Part shown: piece by piece, positions 53,820-64,000 of the stretch
Layout of the letters: each line of letters begins with the position of its first letter
Numbering within the stretch: position 1 is the first letter of the stretch
DNA from: Asterias rubens
Taxonomy: Eukaryota > Echinodermata > Asteroidea > Forcipulatida > Asteriidae
NCBI RefSeq assembly: GCF_902459465.1
Contig: NC_047083.1
Span: 9,787,526 to 9,851,525, forward strand
Direction: 5' to 3'
Length of the DNA stretch: 64,000 nucleotides
The notes under the pieces: model-generated
Databases searched by the model: none
Seen by the model: the letters and a program-made list of their open reading frames with translations, nothing else
Told to the model about the DNA's origin: nothing
Program-made: the position numbers and the translations under genes

Positions 53820-55099
53820 TTTTGGGAGGTAACTTTAAAATAAAAAGATGGAAGCCCACAAAATTTGCCTTTTCTGAGTATTTTTACGACTGCAGTTTTG
53901 TTTCAAAACATCAAAATGTATTTCAAAGGCTTCCGTCGTGGGTTTTGTTTAACTTTCAATGAAGTTTGCCCCCCCCCAAAAAAAGTTTACCCATTGTTTT
54001 CTTCACCCACATTTTTTAAGGTTGTCTAATAATAAGAATTATGTGCGTGTGTGGGGGGGGGGGGTAAGGACTAGGGTTGGGATTTATCGATCATGTGACC
54101 CTCATTGACAAAAAGAGTTGACTTTGTACATTGTAGGTCCTTTCTGGTAGGCAAGACACTGCTCTGCGGTCACTTTTGGAATTGTTTTTATTTTGTGTGT
54201 AAAGAGTTACAAAAATAGGGCTGGTCTAATTTTTGAGACTTATCCCCTTTTTTATCTAGTCTACTCTCCCAAGCCTTTGCTTTGCACTTGATATGACGAT
54301 AATGAATTAAGGATCCTAAAAAATCCCTCATAGTATTGTCACACTTTTTTGAGATAACAAAAAAAGACATTTTGATTAATTTTGATTAAAAATTACAAGT
54401 GGGAACAAAACAAATTGTAGCAACCACTAATGGGGCATACATACAAAATAACGCCAAATAAAATATAAACACTTAACTACAATTCGATGGATTCTGAGGC
54501 AGACTTAATGAGTTTTAATCACATTCCTCAGGGAAACATTACTGATAACAAACCTCTGATTACAACATTGCCAAAATACCTTTACAGAATTATCTTCAAA
54601 CATCTTCAAGTCATCATTTTTTCAGCTGATACTTTAAATACTTTTATTTATTAAAATTCTTTCTTTTTTCTATGACTTTGACTTATTAGTTAACACTATA
54701 ACTTACACATGGCATTTTCTGCATAAAAAGTAAAGAGACATTCACGGAGAAAGAAAACATCATAATTGTTCTGCTTAGCAGAACTTATGGCCATAAGTGC
54801 ACTTTGTATGGGTATCATAATGTTGCCTTTGCACTGTGTCAAAACTTGTCTTCAAAGCCAGTTTTTTTGGCAAAAAGAAACATTAAATTTCTAAGGAAGA
54901 TATTCCTCTTCAAAATTATTTTTCATAGAAGGACTTTTTAATCATCAAGAAAACAAAATTGCCATTATAGTGACCTTTTAGCTTCGAGTTGAAGAATCAG
55001 GACTTAATCTCATAATAATGAAAGAACCCGAAGTCTTTAAAAAATAACCATTAATATTTCAAGACAAAATTTCTGGAACAAAATCTTAACTGAGCGACT
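53820..55099. other. Non-coding interval right of the duplication
   Basis: AT-rich, short frames only, with a G9-10 run at 54053-54062. No repeat family or gene recognised. Confidence 0.45.
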
Positions 55100-55444
55100 T
55101 TAAAGGCACTGGACACATTTTGTAATTGTCAAAGACTAGTCTCTTGGTGTATCTCAAACATAAGCAAAATAACAAATCCGTGAAAAATTGGCCTCAATTG
55201 GTCAGGTAAGTTGCAAGAGAATAATGAAAGAAAATCCGCCCTTGTCACACGAAGTTGTACGCTTTCAGTCAGAAGTATTTTCAAATACTTCAGTGAGAAA
55301 TTAACTCCTTCTCAAAAACTACAAGACTTCAGACAGAGTTGTAACCAAGAATGTTTTATACTATCTACAGCTCTTCATTGTTCGTTACCACGTAAGTTTT
55401 ATGCTAACCATTATTTTGATTAATTACATGTCCAGTGCCTTTAA
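55100..55444. mobile_element. Family B MITE, TTAA-bounded
   Basis: TTAAAGGCACTGGACACATT at the left, ATGTCCAGTGCCTTTAA at the right, with the usual ACAGCTCTTCATTGTTCGTT block. Confidence 0.8.
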
Positions 55445-56139
55445 TATACCACACAAATAAAGGAGATTACTATTGAATATTTTGTCAAAAATTCCACTCC
55501 ATATTTTTCCATATTAAGTGGAAAATAATTGTACGACAATGACATCTACATGTAAATAGGTTTTGAGGCTTTGCAATGTATATTTTTATCTAATGTACAA
55601 CATTTTTGGCAAATACCCAAATGTGTCCAGTGCCTTTAAATCTGAGTGGGACTCTAAGATGGTTTATTCATTTCTAGCCAGTGTGGGCTGATCATCTCAA
55701 GAGGGTTGTTTATCACAATGATCTCAAAAGCTCAGAGAAATATCAGTCATAAAAATAGATGGCCCAATTTCACATGCGTCATTTATGAGTTTCAGCTATT
55801 CATCCTTTTTATTATCTGTAGGATTAAGCAAGTTGTCTAAAAGCAAGTGCTGAGACGTCACACATGAAAAGTTCAAGGCACTGTTTAAAAAAAGGGGGGT
55901 TGTGTATTTCAGCAAATCCAGGGCATGCCTTCAGTATATCTTAACTAAGTCTTGTCGGGCACGTATTAGGCCAAGACACAAGTCTAACGGGTGAAGTCTT
56001 TCCGGGCAAACTTTAACTCGTCATAATTCTTGTTAGAGCAAGACGCTAATTAAGGTCTTTGTTAGAAGCCTCAAGTCAACAACTCTTGTTAGGTCAACCT
56101 CAAGACATTCTGGTCGAGCTTTAACTCAAGCCCAGCATG

Positions 56140-56700
56140 TTAAGGGCAAAGCGTTACAGTTGTGCCAGTCTAGGACTATTGAGAGTTGTCTGTCACCCAA
56201 AGTTGCATGTCCAAACAGTTGTAGGCGCTGTTTGCTGTGGTGTTGTTGATGCTGGTAGAATAGATCTACGGATCGTAGTATGTATTTGCTTTTCCTGGTC
56301 CTTGCAATCTTAGGGTACATCGTCTCGTGTTTTGTTTTGTACTCACTAACTCAGCAACTCAGTCGACCCAAGTCATAAGAAGCCATAAGAAGAAGTTGTC
56401 ACGTTGCCGCATGTTTGAGTCGGGCTCGATGTCTGACACACCACACAACTCTATCCTGCATACAGCTGATAAGCTCCTTCTTGTTGACTTCTCCTGCGTC
56501 TTCAAACAGGGTCTTTAGCATGGTCTTGGTGGGTCTTCAGGGACCGCGCCTGCCATGGGTGGGCTCCCACACGATGACTTTATAGGCTGGTAGCTCAAGG
56601 CGCAACCGGCACTCCTTGATCTTCTCGCTCAGTGGGGGGATGTTGCCATAGAGCTCCGGGTTGGTGATGTGATCCCTCCAGGAGACATTCTGTTCCATCC
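56140..56700 (-). mobile_element. LINE ORF2 C-terminal fragment plus 3' UTR
   Basis: On the minus strand 56699-56399 reads SWRDHITNPELYGNIPPLSE, KIKECRLRLE, LPAYKVIVWEPTHGRRGP, stop, RPTKTMLKTLFEDAGEVNKK, ELISCMQDRVVWCVRHRAR. ELYG.(L/I)PP.S.KI..RR.R... W.P.HG.R.RGRP..T is the end of a non-LTR reverse transcriptase ORF. The usual AGHC..R.PE segment is missing and one TGA interrupts. Sequence to 56140 continues as a LINE-like 3' UTR (CTGAGTTGCTGAGTTAGTGA). 5'-truncated and dead. Confidence 0.75.
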
Positions 56701-56859
56701 GTACAGTTTTGTACTGTTATGGAAGAATAAAACAAAAAATTAAGTAAATAAAAAATTATATTGCTTTAGGGATAAAAGTTGATCATTAGTAGTACATTCA
56801 AGGTATCTAACATTCATGTACGAAGCAAAACTCGATTTGACTTGACGGACACCAGAGCT

Positions 56860-57130
56860 CAATTTCATGAACTGTGCTTAGCTACTTGTGCTTAATGACG
56901 AAACATGCCTCTGGAATTATTTCAGATCTGAACTGGGCCTAATTTCTTAAAGCTGCTTTTAAGCACAAAAACTAGCTAAGCACATCAATTTTATGCTAAC
57001 CAGAGTAAGGTTACAAGTCAAACAACCATGTCAGATGTACAACTTGTGACTGTTATACTCATTTATGCTTAGCTGGAAAATGTTCAGCAATGTTTTCTGC
57101 TAGGCACCTCTATGAAACTAGGCCCTGAAA
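56860..57130. mobile_element. Family D-related elements
   Basis: CTCAATTTCATGAACTGTGC at 56879, then CTGGGCCTAATTTCTTAAAG at 56935 through ACCTCTATGAAACTAGGCCC at 57123. A further partial copy at 57215-57405. Confidence 0.6.
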
Positions 57131-57589
57131 ATGTTAATACTTAACAATTTTGTGCTGAGGGAACCTTAGCAGAATACTAGTCTATACACACATTATGGCA
57201 ACCATATTCTGGTAAGCATAATTATGTTGTGCTTAGCAACTTGTGCTTTGACAACTACAAGATGCTAAGCACAACAACATCATACAAGAATAAGGTATAA
57301 CCAGCCAAACTACAATTTCACATGCACCATCGTTCTGCTCATTTCTGCTTAGCAGAAACTTTTTAAGCAGTTTGTTTCTGCTTTGGCAACTTAATGAAAT
57401 TCGGTTGCTGCTCTCAAGCCTTTGCTGACTAGCTTTAAAGTGGAGTCCCATGTGGTGCCAAAATGACGCAACAAGTGTGACTCGTTTCCGAATAACTTCA
57501 AATTGGAGTCTTAAACTCTGGTATGAAATCAGACAGGTAGTCACCCTTCTTGAAAGCTGAGAAATATTAGGGGAATGTTATTGCCACTA

Positions 57590-57903
57590 TAACCAGGGCT
57601 CAATTTCATAAAGCAGTCTTAAAGGCACTGGACTTTATTTGGTAACTACTCAAAACTTGGTAACTAGCCCAAATTTTCACATGTTTGTTATTTTATGGGA
57701 TATACCAAGTGAGAATAATGGCTTTTGACAATTACCAAACGTGTCCATGGTTTTAAGCACAAAATGGTAAGCGCCACAATATTATGCTAACAAGAATTTG
57801 GTTACCGGCCAAACTACTATGCCCAGCTGTGTACAACTTGTGACTGGTATCCTGCTCATTTCTGCTAAGCAGAAAACTGTTTAGCAGCTTGATGAAGCTC
57901 ATT
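57590..57903. mobile_element. Family D element interrupted by a truncated family B copy
   Basis: GGGCTCAATTTCATAAAGCA then TTAAAGGCACTGGACTTTAT (57619) to GTGTCCATGGTTTTAA (57756), after which family D text resumes (GCACAAAATGGTAAGCGCC ... AGCAGCTTGATGAAGC). Only ~138 bp of family B remain. Confidence 0.7.
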
Positions 57904-58199
57904 GATATGTTTGTAAAATGCCCCACGTTAATATAAAAACTATTTTTCCCCTATTTATTATTATCATTTCCTGGCAGGAAAGTCTCTGGAACTAGTTATT
58001 AAAAATTATACCATACAGGGCTGACTCAGAAACAACAGCTGTGGTTTTTAAAAATAGGCCAAAATTCATATTCGAAGGCCGTGTCACCCTCCGATCATTC
58101 TAAGATGAGGACAAATTGTCTTTTACACAGAAAAAAGTTTCACCACACTTTAAAAACATATGACACTCACTCAGATAAAAAAAAAATTGTTATAAATAA

Positions 58200-58700
58200 A
58201 GGGCACTGTTTAAAACGGTTCTGCTTATAAAGAGTACATATTGAAGTCCTGAATCTGATTGCTGCTTTCTGTTTTCTTTGTTTTACTGCCCTCTTATAAC
58301 AATAATCCTGTTATAAAGAGGTCTTTTGGCCAAGCCTTGTTATAAAGAACACTTTTAAGTAGAGGTTCTGCTTATAAAAAATACATTCTGCTTTGTGTTT
58401 CTTTGTTTTACTGTCCTCTTATAACAATATTCCTGTATGAGAAAGAAGTATAATTTGGCCACCCTCATTATGAAAAACACTTTTAAGAAGAGGTTATACA
58501 AAGAGTACATTCTGAAGTCCCAAATTTCATTGCTGCTTTGTGTTTCTTTGTTTTACTGCCCTCTTATAACAATATTCCTGTATGATTAAGAAGTACAAAT
58601 TGAAGAGGTTATATAAAGAGTACATTTGTACATTCCGAAGTCACAAATCTCAATTCTGTTTCTTTGTTTTCTTGCCCTCTTATAATAATGCTTTTGTTCA
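58200..58700 (+). repeat. Degenerate ~115-145-bp tandem repeat
   Basis: TTTCTTTGTTTTACTGCCCT then CTTATAACAATA recurs near 58273, 58399, 58544 and 58658, with AAAGAGTACAT and GAAGTC between copies. No coding frame. Confidence 0.7.
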
Positions 58701-58754
58701 GGGTTAAATTTTTTTTACACTAGATCACTGGCCCGAGCCAGTGATTTCAGTATT

Positions 58755-59420
58755 GTGCCAGGAAACTCAAGACAGGACAAGTCCGGTGGTCTTTTTTTCT
58801 TAAATTCAACATCTTTTTCAAATCGCATCAAACAGAGTCTACACCTGTTTGGACAATGGCCAATGGCAGCGATTTTGTTTTATCGTGAGGCAACTGTACT
58901 CTTAACTGCGAGAACCCCGACTTGTTTTACTTTTCACTGCCGCGTTTAATCTAACTTTGTTGTGGAAACAATAATAATGATAAGGACATGACTTCATCGA
59001 CTGAATCAATGCCGTGTTTTTTTCTTCTCAGAGTTGATAAACACACGATAAAAGAAGCTTGAATAACCCGTTGTCATGACGATGGATTCTCAAAGGAGAC
59101 AGGCTTTGCCCGAAAACCTAGGTCCCCTTCAGGAAGTGCAAGCCTCTCTTGCGAGTTGACAGCAACATTTTGTCATAAACTCAAATCTCTTAATTTGTCA
59201 TACAATATTTCTGGTACATATGACTGACAACCTGTTTACACAAGAGAGCGACAGGTCACTCACACTGCAAGGAAACAAAATATTAAAGGGACAGTACCTT
59301 CTGGTCTTCAAGGAATTCGTCTCAAATAGACAACTTAAAGGGTGAGTCAGGTCATCATGGATTTTGGAGAAGTTTCCTTTAAAATCACCTAAACATGAGG
59401 GGAGGGGGAAATAAATAAAA
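58755..59420. other. Non-coding interval
   Basis: Small frames only, including a 27-codon one from ATG 59076. Nothing supports a gene. TTGTGGAAACAATAATAATG near 58960 is simple-repeat text. Confidence 0.4.
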
Positions 59421-59469
59421 AAATAACAATATTGTTTGATTTTACCAATAAAAAAAAAATTGAAAAAAT

Positions 59470-59600
59470 CTACTCAGTGGTAGTAGAATATGTTACAAGA
59501 CAGTTCTCTAAAAACAAACTCTACCTGGCAATTCTACCTCCACGAACACATGGCATTACCGCAACCCAAATATATATATTTGATCAATACACTGATGTGT
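59470..59600 (-). repeat. Inverted copy of the CCGCGGAGTAGA repeat
   Basis: GTGGTAGTAGAATATG, AGACAGTTCTCTAAAAACAA, ACTCTACCTGGCA, CACATGGCATTACCGCAACC. Matches 870-1010 in reverse. Confidence 0.6.
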
Positions 59601-59701
59601 GTACACCCATGCCAGTAGCCTACTGTCCTGTGGCAAAACTTAGAAAGCATCTCAAGACAAGGGACAACATTGGAAATAAAAGTACCGTAATTGCAGTCTA
59701 A

Positions 59702-59946
59702 CCCTTTGGTGCAAAGATTAATTTTTGAAAAAGCAAAAAAAGAATATGTTTAACCGTGTTTTTTTCAAGATTTTCAAAAGCACCCCCTGTTGAACATCAC
59801 CCCAAACGAAAGTTCAAGACTCGCCCTAAATAATCCAACGAGGGCGGTATATTTGGGAGTTGTAGTTTTTAAGTTACGACTGTTTGTAAAGGTCCAATTT
59901 GATGTGTTTTTGGTGGTCACTAGCGACCGCTTTGCGCACCAAAGGG
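59702..59946. mobile_element. piggyBac-type MITE (CCCTTTGGTGC ends)
   Basis: Terminal repeats CCCTTTGGTGC / GCACCAAAGGG are flanked by CTAA (59698-59701) and TTAA (59947-59950). CCCTTTG termini at TTAA are a piggyBac hallmark. 245 bp, non-coding. Confidence 0.75.
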
Positions 59947-60004
59947 TTAAACCAGGGTTAAAGGGAACTTAAGCCTCAATCCAACACTGAGCCAATTTAT
60001 TTAC

Positions 60005-60130
60005 CTGGGTGAAGAGAAGCAATTATGGTGAAGTGCCTTCCTCTTGGATTGGGACTGGGATTTGAACCCACACTGTGATGAGTCAGCCATGCGAACTCAA
60101 GTGCAATGCAGAAGAACACTCGGCCACAAC
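60005..60130 (-). repeat. tRNA-like SINE remnant
   Basis: GGGATTTGAACCCACACTGT (B box read on the minus strand) and AACACTCGGCCACAACAGGC (A-box side). No stable tRNA fold. Confidence 0.45.
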
Positions 60131-60234
60131 AGGCCATGAAATCAGTAGAAAGTAAATGGCAACTGAATCCAATCCCCATTGAAATAAAAAGTTAGCGTTT
60201 AAAATAATGACAAATCAGTGTTTAAAAACTCCCA

Positions 60235-60700
60235 ATAAAGTTTGAAGATGATGGTAGAAAACTTAACATAGCACTTGCTGGGGTGCTGTAGTTCTAAGGG
60301 AAGGTACGTGTATACCTTTGGCAATTATTCTAAAAAATGATTACCATAAAAACTTAATCAATAAATAGCACTGGAGAGCTGTTAAATTTAAAGAAATGGC
60401 ACCCTTTAAAGAAATAAAGTTTTAGAGAAAGAAGTAATTTTTCCCCAACAAATTTGACTTTGAATAAGGCTTCAGGCACGAAGCCCTTCTCTGTTATCTG
60501 AAAGCACACAATTCTTTGCAACAAGGCAGTTTTTTTCTGTCAATATTTTCTTGCAACTTCGATGACCAATTGACCCAAACTTTTCACAGATTTGTTATTT
60601 TATGCATATGTATTTGTCAAAGAGTACTCTCACTCGGTTGGGACTCACCCAGTGAGATCACTCTTTGACAATAACCAACAGAATACTGTGCCTTTGAAAA
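60235..60700. mobile_element. Diverged family B MITE
   Basis: TACCTTTGGCAATTATTCT at the left, AACTTTTCACAGATTTGTTA inside, CAATAACCAACAGAATACTG-TGCCTTTG at the right. No TTAA remains. Confidence 0.55.
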
Positions 60701-60867
60701 CCTTGAACTCTGGTGCCCCTCCCCCCAGAAAAAAATTATCTTAAAAAAAAAAACACAGAACAAGATTGTTTATGGGACATGGTTGTAGAAACACAGGAAG
60801 TTATCAATTCAGAAACTGACCTTTTGACTAAAGACCAGCTTGGTTGTAAGATATTTATGCATAGCAG

Positions 60868-61243
60868 TTAAGGCACTGGACACTCATGGTAAATAAACAC
60901 TCAACAAAATAATTGTTGGAATAAAACCTTACTTGGTACTGAGTAATGGGGAGCTCTTGATAGTATAAAACATTGTGAGAAACAGCTCCCTCGGAAGTAA
61001 CATAGTTTTGAGAAAGAAGTAATTTCTCACTCAAATATCTGAATTAAATAAGAGACCTCAGCTTAGGTCTCGAATTCAAGGCATCTGAAAGCATACAACT
61101 TGTGTTTCTTCTTTCATTATTCTCATGCAACTTCAACTTCATTGAGTCAAAATTTTCACAGTTTTGTTATTTTATGGATTTGTTGAGATACACCAAGTGA
61201 GAATACTGGTCTTTGAGTAATTAAAGGTGTCAAGTGTCTTTAA
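60868..61243. mobile_element. Family B MITE, TTAA-bounded
   Basis: TTAAGGCACTGGACACTCAT at the left, GTGTCAAGTGTCTTTAA at the right; contains GAGACCTCAGCTTAGGTCTC. Confidence 0.8.
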
Positions 61244-61587
61244 ATCAATCGCACAACATCGGTATTAAACATCATTGTCATCGTTCTGTTCAGAAAGTGT
61301 CCAGAGGCTTTAAATGCTAGTGTAGTTCAGTAAACCTCTCTAAGGAATACCATCAGTCAAAACAGCTTGGCAGATTTAAGTAGATTCATTTAAATCCTAT
61401 TTGCAAGAGATACATTTATCATGAAGATGCTTACAATTTGTTGAGAAAACATCATTTAAAGACAGGGTCGTAGATTTGCGAATACTCCACAAACTTATGG
61501 TTATGAAAACTTATTTGAGAAAATAGAATAAGCCATTGCAAACAACTTACCAACCAAATGGACCGACGGTATAAAAGCAAAAAGTAG

Positions 61588-61640
61588 TTAATGGCCTGAT
61601 GTTTCGACCCTAGCAGAGTCTTTCTCGAAGGCTAAATGAC
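61588..61640 (-). repeat. TGTTTCGACCCTAGCAGAG repeat
   Basis: CCTGATGTTTCGACCCTAGC then AGAGTCTTTCTCGAAGGC is the reverse of the 800-830 segment. Confidence 0.6.
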
Positions 61641-61825
61641 AACACAACAAACATGAACAGGTTACTTATTTGGTGAGTAGCACTACAGCTGTTGGTTCTA
61701 TAAACTAATATGGTTTTGATAATTGACACCAAAAACATTTGAATCTGAGAAATGGAGAAAGGTTTCATCATGAATTGTTTCTTAGATTTCTGAAGGTTGA
61801 TGTCCGGCTGTGAATGTTGCGGCTA

Positions 61826-62074
61826 GGGCCAAATTTCATAGAGCTGCTAAGCACGAACATTTGCTTAGCATGAAATTTCTTCTTTGATAAAAACAGAATT
61901 ACCAACCAAATTTCCATTTGTTGCACATTGCTTGATACTGGTATTCATATGTTGTTTGCTTATCCTGAAAATCTGGAAATCGTGGAAATCTGGTTGGGAA
62001 ACCCTGTTTTTATCAAGGCAAAACTTTCATGCTAAGCAAATTTTTGTGCTTAGCAGCTCTATGAAATTGGACCC
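61826..62074. mobile_element. Family D MITE
   Basis: GGGCCAAATTTCATAGAGCT at the left, AGCTCTATGAAATTGGACCC at the right; arms TTTGATAAAAACAGAATTAC and AACCCTGTTTTTATCAAGGC. Confidence 0.82.
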
Positions 62075-62785
62075 AGAGATAAGGTTAAGTACCCGCTGTT
62101 ACCTCGCTATAAACAGGGATGGATTCAACATTCAGGAACAAATATTGCGACCTTTTTTTTTCTTCAATTTTTTTTTTTTCTCAGCAAGTAGACACTGTAT
62201 TCAGCTAAAACGTTTTGAATCCACTAACATCGAATCTATTTAGTTTAGCGAGGCGACACCAGGTACCAACCACCTCTAGCCATATTGAGAGTAGCATTCA
62301 ATCGTAAACCAGGGATAATGCCAAAAGTCCCATGACAATGACCTCGGTGATTCTAAATTTGTTCACATATTTTTCATAGATTTCTAATCAACAAGGTTGC
62401 TTCAGAAATATCATAGCGTAGGACGCTTACTACCATTATCATCTTTACAACAAATAGGCTTTCACAGAAACGTACACAATAACTTTTAAGGTCATTTCAA
62501 ATTTGACCCTATCAAATTACCATTCAGTAAATGCAGTCTAAATTTATAATAACATATAAACTTTTCCCTACAGAATTTCTGTGTACAGAATTTAAAAAGC
62601 AATTACAAACTTTATACTGATTTTGTTTAAAAACAAATAGATTTTATTGAACAATATTTCATGAAACCAGTCAATATCCCAAAATGAAAATCATATAAAT
62701 CAAAATTAGAGTTTTGTTTACATGGCTTAAATATATCAATGATAATTTACACTTTGTTTGAATTGCCGACTGTGTCAGTTTCTAA
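62075..62785. other. Non-coding interval
   Basis: AT-rich, T-rich runs at 62152-62182. No gene or clear repeat seen. Confidence 0.45.
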
Positions 62786-63408
62786 GGGCCTTGTGACACG
62801 AGACAACTTTTCCAGGCAACTTGGAGGCAACCAACTCAGGGGTCGATTTCAAAAAGATTTAGGACTAGTGCTATTGTAGGACTAGTCATTACGAGATATT
62901 AAAAACTCACAGCTACTCCAAATTTAAAAACTCGTCCTAACTCGAGATAAGACTAGTCTTAACTATTTGTGAAATCCACCACACACCCCTTTGGTGCCAT
63001 GTGAGTATTTTTTTTAATAATGTCTCAAGCCTGTGTGATGCTTCATTTTTGAAAGGGTAAGGGCACCTAGGCACTTTTCTCCTTGGTGAAGGGCATCCTA
63101 CAGTATGAGGAAATTGTTAGCTTCTACTGGAGCATTTCAAGGGTACTGAGAGGCAATGACCAGGGGGCATGAAGGCAATCGCCTTTGTTGCTTCCATGAA
63201 GTATCAGTTTCTACTTGATCATTTCAAGGGCACCAAGGCAATGATCAGGGGGCATGGGGCGATCCCTTTATTGCCTCCGTGAAATATCAGGCCTGATTGT
63301 CTTAACAATTCCCTAGAAAACTATGTGATTATAAAAATGTGAATGGATTTTCTTCTTGGAGATTGCCTGGAATTGGTTGCCTGTAAATTGCCTGGTGTGA
63401 CATGGCCC
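62786..63408. mobile_element. Composite of three nested repeats
   Basis: Outer element: GGGCCTTGTGACACGAGACA at the left, GGTGTGACATGGCCC at the right. Inside are an inverted-repeat element at 62839-62980 (GGTCGATTTCAAAAAG ... TTTGTGAAATCCACC, with GGACTAGT/ACTAGTC arms) and a family C copy at 63023-63297. Confidence 0.75.
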
Positions 63409-63685
63409 GTAGGCTGTGGGGCAGCCTACATGTGTGTATCAATTTATGTGGTATCTAGCCGTAGCAAAAGCCATAGACAAAACTAGCCGTAGCCAACGCC
63501 ACTAATTAAAACGGCCTTACATACATGTATCAGTCACAGAACAACATTAATATTGACAGTATTATAGGAATAAGACTAAGCAGCAATTGAATTCTGTAAA
63601 AGATTCATCATTCCAGTTGTAAGGTAGCTAAAAGTAGTAAACTTGCGGGTACAACAAAGAGCAAGTTTGAATGTGCAAGCAGCCT

Positions 63686-64000
63686 TTAAAGACACTGGAC
63701 ACCATTGGTAATAGTCAAAGACCATTCTTCTCACTTGGTGTATCTCAACATATGCTTAAAATAACAAACCTGTGAAAATTTGAACTCAATCGGTCGTCGA
63801 AGTTGCGAGATAATAATGAAATAAAAAACACCCTTGTCACAAGAAGTTGTGTGCTTTCATCAGATCAAATGCTTGATTTTGAGACCTCAAATTCTAAATC
63901 TGAGGTCTCAAAATCAAATTCTCACTTGGTGTATCTCAACATATGCATCAAGTGAGAATACTGGTCTTTGACAATTACCAAAGGTGTCCAGTGCCTTTAA
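63686..64000. mobile_element. Family B MITE at the window end
   Basis: TTAAAGACACTGGACACCAT at the left, AAGGTGTCCAGTGCCTTTAA at the very end. Contains the hairpin GAGACCTCAAATTC ... GAGGTCTC. Confidence 0.82.

Noticed and set aside
59076-59159. 27-codon frame MTMDSQRRQALPENLGPLQE...
   Set aside because: No splice sites, homologue or conserved copy to support it. Small open frames of this size are expected by chance.

Overview
The window looks like invertebrate deuterostome nuclear DNA, most likely from an echinoderm and possibly a starfish. Genes are split by GT-AG introns, intergenic DNA is AT-rich, and it is packed with short inverted-repeat elements, tRNA-like SINEs and non-LTR tails of the kind I associate with echinoderm genomes. 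The species assignment is inference. There are no bacterial operons and no CRISPR array.

The only complete protein-coding gene I can name is NUP50 (7887-12023, + strand, six coding exons, 456 codons). It encodes the nuclear-pore/importin-alpha cofactor Nup50, with an N-terminal importin-binding segment, FG motifs and a C-terminal Ran-binding domain. The Ran-binding domain carries an unusual four-cysteine insertion. A second plausible coding exon lies on the minus strand at 16050-16697. It encodes a single-pass membrane protein of unknown family.

From about 17.85 kb to 53.6 kb the sequence is a direct segmental duplication: unit 1 is about 17.85-33.4 kb and unit 2 about 33.7-53.6 kb. Each unit carries, in order: a conserved 5' exon-like block; broken exons of a cathepsin D-type aspartic protease (+ strand); a short conserved 3' exon (+ strand); and three minus-strand exon-like blocks that start at a conserved ATG beside a GTGCACATGCGC promoter motif. 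Unit 2 has grown by internal duplication, including a 2.18-kb tandem copy that brings the protease DTGTS exon to three copies in the window. It has also grown by expansion of an 86-bp AT-rich array and a 2.6-kb G/T-rich array. Divergence between the units is uneven. The 24.8-27.0 kb and 45.0-46.9 kb parts are nearly identical, whereas the protease exons differ heavily.

The flanks (0-7.8 kb, 12-16 kb, 53.8-64 kb) are dominated by short non-autonomous transposons. Several families are bounded by TTAA, and several copies are nested inside others. A 36-bp minisatellite at 3.63-4.18 kb appears to have grown out of one of these repeats. I found no convincing new multi-gene system. The most interesting items are the duplication with its protease remnants, the cysteine insertion in NUP50, the strand-asymmetric and G-quadruplex-prone arrays, and the nested elements.
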